Assembly: GCA_032622095.1 (NCBI GenBank)
Contig: CP136066.1
Span: 66,102,278 to 66,166,277, forward strand
DNA: 64,000 nt
Direction of reading: 5' to 3'
Source: Siphonodentalium dalli
Lineage: Eukaryota; Mollusca; Scaphopoda; Gadilida; Siphonodentaliidae
In this document: piece by piece, positions 34,434 through 46,310 of the stretch
Position numbering within the stretch: position 1 is the first letter of the stretch
Layout of the letters: every line of letters begins with the position of its first letter
The notes under the pieces: generated by a model
Databases searched by the model: none
Told to the model about the DNA's origin: nothing
The model's input: only the letters and a program-made list of their open reading frames with translations
Program-made: the position numbers and the translations under genes

Positions 34434-34891
34434 ATCTTCACACTGTCCAATCGGCTCGCGGAATACCAGTGTGAACGTCAGAATACCAGTGCTGTACAGG
34501 AGAATACCAGTGTTTTTAAGCGATATGATGGTACAATAATTAGAACTTGACGGCTAAATAACAAAACAAAAGACAACGGAAAGGTATATACGATCAATTT
34601 TGTATTTACCCAGTGGAGAGGTCACCTGGTGATGTTCAGTTCGACTCTGGGCGATCTGACCTTCGTTTAAAGCAGAAAAATAAGGTGTACAAACTCGTAG
34701 GGTGGAGGTCAAATTTTGCCCTAATCGGTATTCTAGTGCGTTTTGTTTGATTCCTGAGCATAACTTGCGGAATTTTTTATAAAATTCATGCAGCGGAATC
34801 TATTGGCAAAACGTACACATCGAAATCACTGGCGTGTATTAGTTGGAAATACACGAAAATAAATCGAAACGAGGGGCGGTGATCACAGAAA

Positions 34892-36318
34892 ATGGCACGG
34901 CGAACTACCAGTGCATGCCAACGAGGGCTACCAGTGCCAAATTTTCTTTATATGGTAAGTTATATCGGGTATATGTCGGGGGACGTTTTAGATTCGGTTT
35001 AAGCTATAGGAATGTCTCATCCCATCATCAATTTTGGGCACAATCGATCTAGAATGGTACATGTGTGGGTCTAAGATATGAAAGTTCGAAATTTTAAGTA
35101 CGGCGATACTCAACATTGGTGGAACATAAAGTAACAATTTAGTTGACAAGAGTTTAAATTTCCCTTTATTCGGTATTGGCACTGAGTTAGTCCCATATCA
35201 ATTGGATTCAAACAGTTAGTTTAAACTAATGTTTAGCATTTGCAAATAAGTCTATCATTAAATAGGGAAGACGTTCTAATTCTAATGGAATGATATTTCT
35301 AATTATCCCAGCAAATGTTGCATATATGGGGTAGACTTGTTCCCAAAATTTAGAAAGTAATTGATATTATGGGGCATGCATATCTTTGCCTATATGTTGA
35401 GTTCTTCGTCGATTTTAAGGCGTTACCGTATGTATGCATGCATGGATCTGTGTGTGTGTCATTATTTGATGTATTGGATGTCTTAACTAAAGATGAATCA
35501 GTTATATATGTGTGTGTATATATGTATATATGGATGGACCTGCGAGTAGTCGAATGTGCATTTATATATATATTATATATCGATGGATGGACTGGTGTCA
35601 AATATATTAATTGTTGAATGCATGGATATGATGTTTCTGAGCTGGAGTGATGGGAGAATGAGTTGGATGGCTGTGCTGATGAATCAGTGAGTGATTGGCG
35701 AGTCGATGGTTGGCTGGATTATTTTTGGTTGATCGTTGCGTGGTGATTGGACGTATGTTGTGGATACGTGTACAAATAGATTGATATATTTTATGACTGA
35801 GTGTGCATATGGATAAATCTAGGGGTTTATTTTATGCATATCTAATTTTTTCTTTATTTTTCTCTTTTCAGAAAAGGAAAGCGTGGCAATCAATGGGACA
35901 AGAGGAAAAGAATAAAATTTGAAGAAGAAAAAAACGTGACAGCGGAAACGGACACGATAGTGAAAATGCGGAGCCAGATGTGGCTGGGCCAATAACACCG
36001 GGGTCACAGTCAGGTGTGCTCAGCAAGCAACTTTCATGGGCGCCCTTTAAGAGAGCGATCTATAACCGCGGGATCATCCCAGCAAGGAGAGTGTTTTTTC
36101 AACAAGGAAGGCACGATGGATATTCAATACCAGCTAAAGCAACAACCGCCTTAAAAGGAACTGGATACTTGAAAGACATAAAAACTTTTTTCGATCTGAT
36201 TGCTAAAGGAAAATTCCCGATGGAGAACATTTCATTCCGTGTATTTATCGAGACAGTTCGATGGTTTTCTCTAAATTCAACCACGCAAATGAGATACTCT
36301 GCGGAGACTTGCTTATAA
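34892..36318 (+). pseudogene. Two-exon element-encoded gene, left side (one stop codon)
   Basis: Exon 1 (34892..34954, 21 codons beginning MARRTTSACQ) lies in the left TIR and ends at a strong donor, ATG|GTAAGT. A pyrimidine-rich acceptor CTCTTTTCAG ends at 35871. Joining to 35872 keeps the frame that runs to the stop at 36316..36318, with one in-frame TGA at 35920..35922 next to an A run. The exon 2 peptide is basic at first, then contains SKQLSWAPFKRAIYN, GTGYLKDIKTFFDLI and FRVFIETVRWFSLN..TQMRYS near its end. I have seen WFS..TQMRYS-like endings in uncharacterised invertebrate transposon proteins, but cannot name a family. Probably 3'-truncated. Confidence 0.45.
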
Positions 36319-36385
36319 ACAATATAAACATATAAACAAGGCAACATAACTGATAGATGTCGCAACCAATCACCACGGATTATAT

Positions 36386-37107
36386 TTAAAGCAATTTATT
36401 TATTCGCCACTCGCCATTAGGCCAAACAGATTTTGGCATTTTATAATGTAATTGTTCAGCTACTGTACAAGTTCGGAAAATTGCATTTAAAGTGATATGA
36501 AACACTCCGGTAGGGTGATAAAATAGAAATGGAGAACAATCTTGTTCAAAGTAGTTATGTTTACAAATATTATATGTATATTGACAACACATATCGTCAT
36601 TCTTATATATTAATTAAATGCAGTGACTGTCGACGACGAAATCATTTTCGTTAGTTTATCGCCGATAGATGCGTCCCGAATCGAGTAGTAAATATTTACA
36701 ATTTAGCGTAGTTCTGACAATGTTTTCTATGGAGCGGTACGGTTGATTTGCTTGAAGTTTCGGTTATGTTAGTAGAATGCTACATCCCTCCAGTTGGCAT
36801 AGCACATTAATTCTAACTTATCAGTTTCACGCACCCGAAAAAGTACACAATATGTCTTTAAACTGACGTATCCCAATAGTTTTAAGAACAATTCTACAAA
36901 AACGCCATATTCTGACCCGGACATCATGAAATTTGTTCTATATTTTACAATAACATTGAGTTTTGGGAATGGTGAGGCATTTCGGGTGCCCGGTGCTCTG
37001 TATGAAGCGTTTATCGACATACATGTATACCCGATATAACTTACCATATAAAGAAAATTTGGCACTGGTAGCCCTCGTTGGCATGCACTGGTAGTTCGCC
37101 GTGCCAT
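36386..37107 (-). pseudogene. Inward-facing gene from right TIR, split by TTAA element
   Basis: The right TIR repeats the same 63-nt start exon (37107..37045) with the same donor. Reading on, the frame is open down to the TTAA at 36858..36861. If the nested element is skipped and one TTAA kept, the same frame continues from 36490 to a stop at 36386 (KSVWPNGEWRINKLL end). Frame continuity across the insertion supports a former coding sequence. No known domain recognised. Confidence 0.4.
36487..36861 (+). mobile_element. TTAA-flanked element, GTGATGTGAAACACTCC family, complete copy
   Basis: TTAA at both ends (36487..36490 and 36858..36861). Begins AGTGATATGAAACACTCCGG and ends ACAATATGTCT. Similar throughout to 46444..46813 in opposite orientation. 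The ends are not inverted repeats beyond the first bases. Non-coding. Confidence 0.85.
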
Positions 37108-37564
37108 TTTCTGTGATCACCGTCCCTCGTTTCGATTTATTTCGTGTATTTCCAACTAATACACGCCAGTTATTTCGATGTGCACGTTTTTCCAATATAT
37201 TCCGCTGTCGGAATTTTATAAAAAATTCCGCAAGTTATGCTCAGGAATTAAACAAAACGCACTAGAATACCGATTAGGGCAAAATTTGACCTCCACCCTA
37301 CGAGTTTGTAGACCCTATTTTTCTGCTTTAAACAAAGGCCAGATCACCAAGAGTCGAACTGAACATCATCAGGTGACCTCTCCACTGGTTAAATGTAAAA
37401 TGGATCGCTCATACCTTTCCATTGTCTTTTGTCATGTTATTTAGCCGTCCAGTTCTAATTATGGTACCATCATATCGCTTAAAAACACTGGTATTCTCAT
37501 GTACAACACTGGTATTCTGACGTTCACACTGGTATTCCGCGAGCCGATTGGACAGTGTGATCTT

Positions 37565-38399
37565 TTTGTGACATTTTTCATCGACCTATTTCGACACGGG
37601 AAACAATTCACAAGAGAATATTATTAGGTGTATTTTGGAGCGCAAACGGACAAGTGGATTTAAGGTACCGGTTGGAAAATACCGAATTAAGGGGAGGTTG
37701 TTCGAACTCCATGCATAAATCAATCTCCTACATAACAGGGCGTCAGACACCGTAGCGAGGGGACTGAACTCTGGTTTGCAGCTTGAGCATTTTATACAAC
37801 GAAATGGGGTGGTGCAATCGTAAATTCCTATTCTGGTAGTACACCCCCCCCCAACAGCTATAAGCATAATAGCCATTATAGGGTATACAACTGAAAGTGG
37901 AACGGTATCCACTGTCGTAGGCTGAACTTAATTATCCATGGAAATCCATGACAGGGACGTGGCTAGATGGGTTTCAGCGTTGGGGAGGGGTGCATCCACC
38001 TTGGAATTTTCAACTGCACCCCCCTTTGGGGTTTGATTTCCCCAAAAGTTACTGGTCCCTCACAGCCTGGATGTTAGCATTATTCTAAATGGATCAGTAG
38101 TATTGTTGCCACAACCAGAAGAGGAACGGAATACACTGAGAACATTTTGAGATCCGAACCTGAAAATAGCAAACTCCTAACTTCTAGACTGGCCTAAAGA
38201 ATTCCAATTGTTGGAAATTTCCAACCTGAGACCCCCCCCCCCCACCCTAAGGTCGTAAAATTTCCAACTGATGCCATTTCAGTCAAATTTTTTCACCAAA
38301 AGTAGGACAATGTGCAAATGATGTTCCATAAACAATTAATAATTGTTGGAAAATCAAACTACGAGAACAATCTCAACCTATAATATTGTTGGTGTGACC
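37565..38399. other. No gene; C runs
   Basis: C runs at about 37845 and 38232 within text resembling the G-run repeat family. No coding recognised. Confidence 0.4.
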
Positions 38400-41300
38400 G
38401 TACTCTAGTAGCTGAGGGCGTTTTGTATGCACTTTTATGTCCAGAGCAAAACTCTTCACGAATCCACTAATTGAAGGTACACGAACAATATTTGGTTGGT
38501 GACACATTTCCCATTGATGGCGAAATGGGTCAAATGGCCACGCCCCTTTTTGCGCGAAGTACTACCACCCGCCGTGACTATATCTCCAGAACCGTTGGAC
38601 ATAGGGGGTCGTGTGACCACTCAAAATGTGCAGAATGGCCACATTATGGGGGGTCAGTAATACATTTTCATATCCAAAAGTCAATGGTTTTTAAGATAAT
38701 TGCCAAAAACCAAAAAAAAATCCATTTTTAAGGGCCCAATTTTGGGGTTCAACACTTTTATCTCAAAGCTGAGCCCCCAATTCAAATTTTATTGATCTAT
38801 ATCCATCGGTGCCACATATAGGTATAATTTCTGTACCATTATTGGATGAGGTTGACCTCCAAGAAGCTCTTGACCCTGAAAATAAGGTTTTTGGATGGAA
38901 TATATTGGTCGTAGAATGAAAAACAGACATTTTCCCAATAACAAAGATGTTGAGGAAATCATCAATTATACGGTATTTGATCAGTAACCTAAAACTCCTA
39001 CAAAAAGGTTACCTGGTGATATAATTTGAATGTAGTTCATCTTTTGTTATCTAGATTTCATGGCCTTTGATGTGAGATGGCTGCCAAAATGGTTATAAAT
39101 GGAATGACATATATCACATTAGCAATATAATTGTAAATGAGTTCAATGTGTTATTTTCTTTAAACTTATGGGAGAACAGGGTGTTTTTATGGTATTCTAA
39201 AGTTGAATTGAATTATACTCAGCCCACAAGTAGGTTTAGTAAATGTTGAGTTACTACAATTTGATCAATCAGTATGATTCAGTAGTCGAGCAGGTTGTGT
39301 CTTTATCAGTCCCACATCAATTTTGATTGGCTGCATGACCATTTTGTATAAAGGTTCTACAATTTCCCTAACATGTACATTATTCTAGAACAAATAATGG
39401 CTAGCCTGGTGTGAGTTAGAAGAAAAATACAAGCATCAGTTGATATGCAGATATAAATACATACAAATCTACATTCTGCATGTAGCCATGCTATGCAATC
39501 CTCCCTCATGTTTCAACTTATCAAGGAAAAATGATCACATTACCAATGTCTATGATAGTCAGATGTTTTTGTAGATTTTGTAGATTTGTGGATGTTGTAG
39601 ATTTTGTAGATTTGTGGATGTTGTAATGCAATATAGATCTCCATTATATTTGCACAAATTTATTTTTCATTTCGTCCCTTTAAATTGACTTTTATTTTTT
39701 ATGTATGTATATGTGCCACTCCAAAAATGGTGGGCTTCATGTCTATACTCCTAAATAAACATGTCTTATCAGACCAAGACGGTATTGTGTAGGTTTTACT
39801 AGAATTATATTTAGAAAAGACTCAATCATTATTTTTCCACTGCCCTTATCACAATATATTCATTTGGCAGTATTCATCCCAAGTTTAGTGGTGATGCTAA
39901 TACATTTGGTATGATATTCAGGTAGAGCAAAGCGATCTGAACGAATCGAGGATAAGCCACAATGTGTAGAAAACATTAAAAAACATGTATATTGTGAAAT
40001 ATTTTAATAATGGGTGCTGGTTTTTACAAACTGGCCATAATTGAGATGACTATTCCTGTTGTTTACCAAACATCAGCGTACACAATAAAATTTTGAAGTA
40101 TATATGTTCTTGAATGTTGCATACAGACACTGACTTTTGCACAAATTGCTCGGGTTAGCCAAACAATGCAAAAATAACCAACTTTAGGTAAAATGATGGT
40201 ACTTGACAGAATTGCTTTGACCTACAAACATATCAATCCAGCAGTACCCATCAGCATAATATAAAATTAGCAGGACCACTTAACCTGAGGTGGTATTGAA
40301 AATGAAAATATCTTTAATATGGTAAGTTATGAGGGCTATTAGCTATTATGAAGAATTATGTTAGTGAAATTATAGACCCTCATCTTCTCCAACCTGCAAG
40401 AGTGCAAGTGATGCAACTATCATGGCCAATCAAAACTAATGTGGGACTGACAAAGGCTCATTCTACTATTGATTGAATAGCAGTGTTCGCGCTGGACCGA
40501 AAAATATTTTAGCCAAATGAAAATTTTATTAGCCAAATGAAAAAAACTTTAGCCAAATGTTTTTTGGCCAAATTAAATCCTCATTTTCTGGCCGGTTCAC
40601 AATTAATGACTAAAATATTCGCTTTAAACTTTATTTGTTATTCAGTATAAAAACATAATTAAAACAACACAAAAACAACTTTAAAAGCACATAATAACTC
40701 TATGTCGTTGACACTTTTATGACGAGAAGCCAGTTTATTAAACGGAATGCAGATTACGCAACGATTGATTAAGAACTGCTCTTCTGAACAAAGCATTTAG
40801 GTATTTTATCTTACAGACGGCTTAATCAGTTACATAACCAGTATACAGCTTAAGCGTTTTGACGATTAGGCTGGTTAAATGTCATCGACGGCGTATTAGC
40901 ATAAGTACGAAATACTTTCGTCACATAACTTCGATCTATTCAGCGCTTTTATTAATTAGCTTTACGACTCCATGCTTTCCGTCTCCATTTGGGGTAAAAA
41001 AAAGTTTAGCCAAATGAAATTTTTATTAGCCAAATTCGAATAATATTAGCCATTGGCTAATTTGGCTACCGACAGCGCGAACACGGTTGAATAGGATCAT
41101 TCCATCATTTCCTAAAACGTTTTGTGAGATGAGGTGTCATTTTGTAAGAATTGATTACTTCTGAAATATATACTGGTATATATGGTCATGTCCCATCTGA
41201 TTACAACATGTTTTTACTATGCCCAGGTGCAATACCCATTTTAGGATCGCAACATGTGGCTGATGCATGAAGCAAACAGCTGGTCATTCCATTTAGTAAA

Positions 41301-42209
41301 AGTGTTTAGCATGTTTCATATCTTGGTCACTTAAATCAGATCAGCTGTTAAATGTTGATAACAAATTTGAAAACCTGTTTTGTTCAATATGTACATTTCT
41401 GTTGATTAGAGCACAATTGTTACCTGATTTTTGGTAAAGCACACCAGTTTCCAAGGTATGTTCAGTCACGAAGAGCTCACGTTGTGTGTCGGGATCAACA
41501 CATCCTCAGCAGCAATTTCCAGCTAATCCCATTGTGTGTGGTCAATTGTGCTCTTAAGTCGATCAGAGAATTCAGATAGTTCTTTAAAAAGTGTCATACA
41601 TATGCTGTGGCCTTGGTGGTATTGTATACTTGCGGTGCGTAACATGCTGAAATCGGTTTTTGGCAATTATCTTAAAAACCATTGACTTTTGGATATGAAA
41701 ATGTCTTACTGACCCCCCATAATGTGGATTTTCAGGGTCAAGAGCTCCTTGGAGGTCAATCCCATCTGATAATGGTACAGAAATTATACCTATATGTGGC
41801 ACCGATGGATATAGATCAATAAAATTCGAATTGGGGGCTCAGCTTTGAGATAAAAGTGCTGAACCCCAAAATTGGGCCCTTAAAATGGATTTGTTTTGGT
41901 TTTTGGCAATTATCTTAAAAACCATTGACTTTTGGATATGAAAATGTATTACTGACCCCCCATAATGTGGCCATTCCGCACATTTTGAGTGGTCACACGA
42001 CCCCCTTTGGCCAACAGTTCTGGAGATATAGTCACGGCGGGTGGTAGTACTTCGCGCAAAAAGGGGCGTGGCCATTTGACCCATTTCGCCCTCAATGGGA
42101 AATGTGTCACCAACCAAATATTGTTCGTGTACCTTCAATTAGTGGATTCGTGAAGAGTTTTGCTCTGGACATAAAAGTGCATACAAAACGCCCTCAGCTA
42201 CTAGAGTAC
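38400..42209. mobile_element. 3.8-kb long-TIR element (about 480-bp arms)
   Basis: Left end GTACTCTAGTAGCTGAGGGC is the reverse complement of the right end. The arms (38400..38880 and 41730..42209) stay closely similar throughout, with blocks TTGAAGGTACACGAACAATA, GCGCGAAGTACTACCACCC and TTGATCTATATCCATCGGTG. Part of the right arm is duplicated again at 41645..41730. The interior has no significant open frame, so it is non-autonomous or decayed, and it contains the hAT MITE at 40481..41086. No clear target duplication outside the ends. Confidence 0.9.
40481..41086. mobile_element. hAT-type MITE with 8-bp target duplication
   Basis: TIR CAGTGTTCGCGCTG at the left and CAGCGCGAACACGG at the right. 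Perfect 8-bp duplication TTGAATAG at 40473..40480 and 41087..41094. Both ends carry repeated TTAGCCAAATGA words. No coding. The combination of 8-bp duplication and CAG-type terminus is diagnostic for hAT. Confidence 0.95.
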
Positions 42210-42785
42210 CGTGCGAAAGTTCCAATTAATGTTGTGTCATGTATGAAATATCCAACTGTTGACAATTTTGACCAAAGTTGTGGTGGGGTGGGGGATGCGA
42301 GACACACGTGCAACACCCCTGCCGCCATGTCCCTAAATACATGTATTATCACACATGGATCGTGAAATTTAGATAGTAATTAGAATGACATTTTCTTCCT
42401 CATACAGTCGGATGCCATCACACGAAACTGACATAAATTTATTTGTTTTCGTTTCTGACAATTGAAGGGTTAAACTTAAAATTCAAACTTTAAGTTGGTT
42501 GTGGAGGAAATGAATCCGACGACGCACGCTTATCGTTGAAATTCCAAGTTATTCGGCATGATATTCTCAACTAAAGTACTTACCGGTACTTCTTCGGGTC
42601 CCTATAGCTGGTGATGGTGTTCCGTGGTGCATTATCCAAATAATAATCCATTAAACCGAGAAGCTCACTCAGAACACAAATGCAAGTTCAGACAATAAAC
42701 CAAAGCGTTATTTGAAAAAGAAACACGCGACCAGTTAAGAATGACGTTAAAATGACGATACGACGTAATCGACCAATTTCTCCAC
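42210..42785. repeat. G-run family fragment, otherwise empty
   Basis: 42225..42345 resembles the 25630..25690 repeat (ATTTTGACCAAA.., CCGCCATGTCC). The rest has nothing recognised. Confidence 0.4.
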
Positions 42786-43204
42786 ACTATGACCAACGTT
42801 GGGCCTTCGTTGGTCCAACGTCGACATCTAACGCACCTACTAACCTCACATATCGCCTAGTGCGTTACGTTTTCAACGTCGGGCCAACGTTAAACCAGCG
42901 GTAAAACCAACGTTGCCCCAACGTTGGTTGTCCAACGTCGGGCCAACGTAGCCATGTTTGAAACGTGCAAAATCTGACGCATGTCGACGTTGCGCCATCG
43001 TTGTACCAACCACAAAATCCGACGTTGCGCCAACGTAATTATTCCAACAAGTCGATGTTGGGCCATCGTCGTACCAACCACAAAAGCCGACGTTGGGCCA
43101 ACGTAATTATTCCAACGCAAGTCGACGTTGGGCCATCGTCGTACCAACCACAAAAGCTGACGTTGGGCCAACGTAATTATTCCAACGTTGGCCCAACGTA
43201 CGTG
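42786..43204. repeat. ACGTTGGGCC palindromic repeat with 68-70 bp tandem core
   Basis: Dense inverted copies of CCAACGTTGG and ACGTTGGGCCAACGT throughout. The core holds three units at 68-70 bp spacing (AATTATTCCAAC at 43037, 43105 and 43175). The outer ends are mutually inverted, so the whole may be one foldback element. Confidence 0.85.
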
Positions 43205-43214
43205 TGCTATCTGG

Positions 43215-44245
43215 GTATTCACCTAGACCTGATAAATTCCCATGAATCATGATAATTTTCAAACGGAATGACAACTTTTTATCAAATAAACTGCCAAATG
43301 TCTTTTTCAACTTTAAGATTTTTTTTTATGAAAATTTTATGTCTTATCTATTGGCAAATTGTCAACATTCAATCTGTTTAGACTGATTGCCCAACACATT
43401 TAGACAGATCGGTCTAAATAAAGATTGATTTGTGGTTCACCCATATTGGTATGGGAGGCCAAATTCATATTTAATAGCTACTTATGCTTAAGGGTTCAAA
43501 ATAGATTTAATATTGAGAGAATCCAATTAGTCATAAAGCACTGAAAATTGAAAAATACACTTAAGCGCACTGCCATTACGCTTAAGCATAACATATTTTT
43601 ATAGCCTTATTACCTTACATATAATGATATAATCTAAGCTCGATATTTGTCAAAAGTTACAAGCATCAGGAATTGGCTGCATCCATTTCAGCTTCAGGGG
43701 AGTTTTCACATATGGAATATGAATTACGCTTAAGCGTATTGACATTACGCTTAAGCATAACAACATTACGCTTAAGCGTAATGGCTTTACGGTTAAGTTT
43801 AATAGATGATGCTTTGAAAAACATAATGGAAATCTGAATTACGCTCATGTGTAATGTCTTAATGCATTACACTTAAGCGTAATTGGCTATTAAATGTGAA
43901 TTTGAACTCCCATACAATATGGGACATGGTTTTAATATTTACTTCTTATTTGCACTTAATGCAAATTATTATCTTTCCGTGCTTAAGTGTAAATGATTTG
44001 CATTTAAGCAAAATAATTTGCATTTACGCGTAAGTGATTTAAGCTTAAGCGCAAATAAGGAATAAATGTAAAAGTACATGCCATTCCATAAACATGACCT
44101 AAAGTTCTAAACCTGATAAATTACTGTGAACATGACCAATTTGAAACAGCATGACAAATTTTTATCAAATTTACTGAGAAATTTATTTTTCAACTTGAAG
44201 TCTTTTTGATGAAAATTTGTTATTTCTTATCCATTGACAAAGGCA
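43215..44245 (+). repeat. Direct repeats flanking a CTTAAG palindrome cluster
   Basis: A sequence of about 140 bp (CCTGATAAATT..ATGACAA.TTTTTATCAAA..) at 43220..43375 recurs at 44105..44240. Between them (43550..44070) are many ATTACGCTTAAGCGTAAT palindromes. Confidence 0.75.
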
Positions 44246-45043
44246 TAATGTTATTTGTTGAGTTTGAAATGTTCTGTCACTTCTCTATCGTGTTGGTGCC
44301 CATATATGAGCTTTTGTGCTGATACAAAATATGTGTGAAGATTTCGTGTAAAGTTGAAGTCGAAACCGAAAGCATCCTATAATTAAAAGTTTGTAGATAC
44401 ATACATGTCAAGATTCCCGAAGATAAGATTGTCCGGCCATCAGGAAACATATCTGTGATCACCCATTGAACCAGTCTAAGTTATTTGCTGTGATTTTAAC
44501 ACTAGAATGTGTTTCAGTCGCTTCGAAATAAAATGGCGACCTCCAATCTGGCCGTGTGCTCCACGGAAACAGTAACGCTAACTCTTGAAGACTATCGGTC
44601 AAAACCAATATATGGTATTGAACATGTCCTCAAAACCAAGGGATTCAGATTTGGTTTTGATAAAAACCAAGGGAATCAGATTTGTATTGATCAATACCAA
44701 TAAAAACCGAATTTATTGTCAGTGTATACCGTGAAGGAGAAATTTTTATTCACACAACATGTTCGTGGAAAAATCACGTGACTTCCGGCAGTGGTTTCAC
44801 AAAATCGCGGAATCAGCAATGAAACGAATTTACTACTTCACAACTTCCGATATGTGGCAATGGACAACTGAAGTATTTATTTATAAACAGCAAGTTGTTA
44901 TGAATATGTCACGCAAAGGTTAATATTAGATCAGTTTCATTTGTTAGCTAAATGAAGGCAGTTACGGCGTCGTGACGTCAAATCGTCATTTGTCTATGCG
45001 GGCAAGAACCCAGACATGACTGGACGCATTGTGTCGTCTTCGC
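44246..45043. other. No gene recognised; short ORF after a possible acceptor
   Basis: The frame at 44509..44703 follows GTGTTTCAG and contains a partly repeated AACCAAGG.ATCAGATTTG segment. Nothing recognised. Confidence 0.3.
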
Positions 45044-45545
45044 TTAAAGGTACGGTTGGCCTTGGCAGTGGGTATCATGTGAAAATATTTCCACCATTCA
45101 AAAACCGCCACAAACAGAAATAACATTAAAATATAGTCAGACTTTGTCCGTATACAAATAAGAAATATCGCATAAACAGTATGTTATTGTCATATGTTTG
45201 ACCATTGTTATGTAAACAAAAGCATAACAAGTTACTTTTCTGGTGTTTGTTTATATTATGATGGTAAACATAAAGAGCGTTCTTTGTTGGTGAATTCCTG
45301 ATATGGAACTAACAAAGAGCGTTTATGCCATTTGTGTGTGATTAGCCAGCAGCATTGTGCTGTCTTCTGTAACACAATCAGGCTCTTGCTTACGTAAAAT
45401 ATAGTAGGTATTTTTGATAACATGCTGTTTACGCGATGGTCATTGTATATATGAACGAAACTGTATGCGTTTTAATGTTTTTCTGTTTACAGTGATTGGA
45501 ACAAATATGAATATTTTCGACAACTAAGGCCTCACGTGCCTTTAA
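45044..45545. mobile_element. TTAA-flanked MITE, family TTAAAGGTAC, copy 2 (502 bp)
   Basis: TTAAAGGTACGGTTGGCC at the left and GGCCTCACGTGCCTTTAA at the right. Similar to 2906..3413 along its whole length, including AAACAGTATGTTATTGTCA and the paired AAAGAGCGTT module (45272 and 45314). Confidence 0.9.
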
Positions 45546-46310
45546 TCGCAGCGACGTACATTGTAGTCTATAGCATTCACTATATTCATTACAATATAGA
45601 GGCTTTTATTATGAAAGGCCGATAGGCTATATTAAGGCATCATGTACTCATCGAAGTCCACTGGCATCGAAAACGATATGCACTAACAATCAAGCATTCG
45701 CGTCGCTGACATGCGTATAGGCCTAATATATAGGCCTATATGCATATAGTTCCACGACTATTTGCACGATCCTTTGCATTGTCCGTCTTCTTACTGTTAT
45801 GTCGGGGTCGTTCTTTATATGCCTTGCATATTATCATATTATATGGCGTAGTGGATAAAAAAGTTAATATTTATTTACAGAAATTAAATTACATCTTCTG
45901 CAAATGATACCCGATGTCTTGGTTATATTTACTAATCTTGTTAAATATTCATAGAAAAAAAACATTGGATGTCACCTTTTGTGTTATATTGTGGGAATAG
46001 GACATAATCTTCGTTCTACTACAATTTCCTAAAATAACTCGCATCACGTGAAATCCGAAATATGTTGTTCTGCGATATATCCCCATAGCTCCATTGGCAC
46101 GGCCAGATCATATTATTGGTTTCATTATTGGTTTCATGAATGCACCACCTCATAATTCCGTTAAAACAACTAATCCTTAAAAGTATTACAACAAATATGG
46201 CTTATTACTGATAAACTGATCTGATATATACTAATCCGAGTTATAGAAACAGTGCACATACGCGTACACTTGGTTGAGATTCATGCGAGCCCCACACACA
46301 CAGTGAATGT
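45546..46310. other. No gene recognised
   Basis: AT-rich sequence; GCCTATA palindromes near 45720. Confidence 0.4.

Larger units (their letters stand above)
34439..37559. mobile_element. 3.1-kb long-TIR DNA transposon, 5-bp target duplication
   Basis: Ends CACACTGTCCAATCGG and its reverse complement, flanked on both sides by ATCTT (34434..34438 and 37560..37564). The TIRs are about 535 bp (34439..34975 and 37022..37559) and each holds several GAATACCAGTG repeats near the tip. A CAC-initial TIR with 5-bp duplications is the pattern of Transib/RAG-like elements, but no transposase is visible and the heptamer is not the canonical one, so the class is open. Each TIR carries an inward-facing ATG exon with a GTAAGT donor. 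A TTAA element (36487..36861) is nested inside. Confidence 0.9.

Noticed and set aside
34439-37559. RAG-like (ProtoRAG) transposon
   Set aside because: Only the 5-bp duplication and CAC-initial end fit; no RAG1/RAG2-like coding sequence and the heptamer is off-consensus. Kept only as a possible class in the findings.
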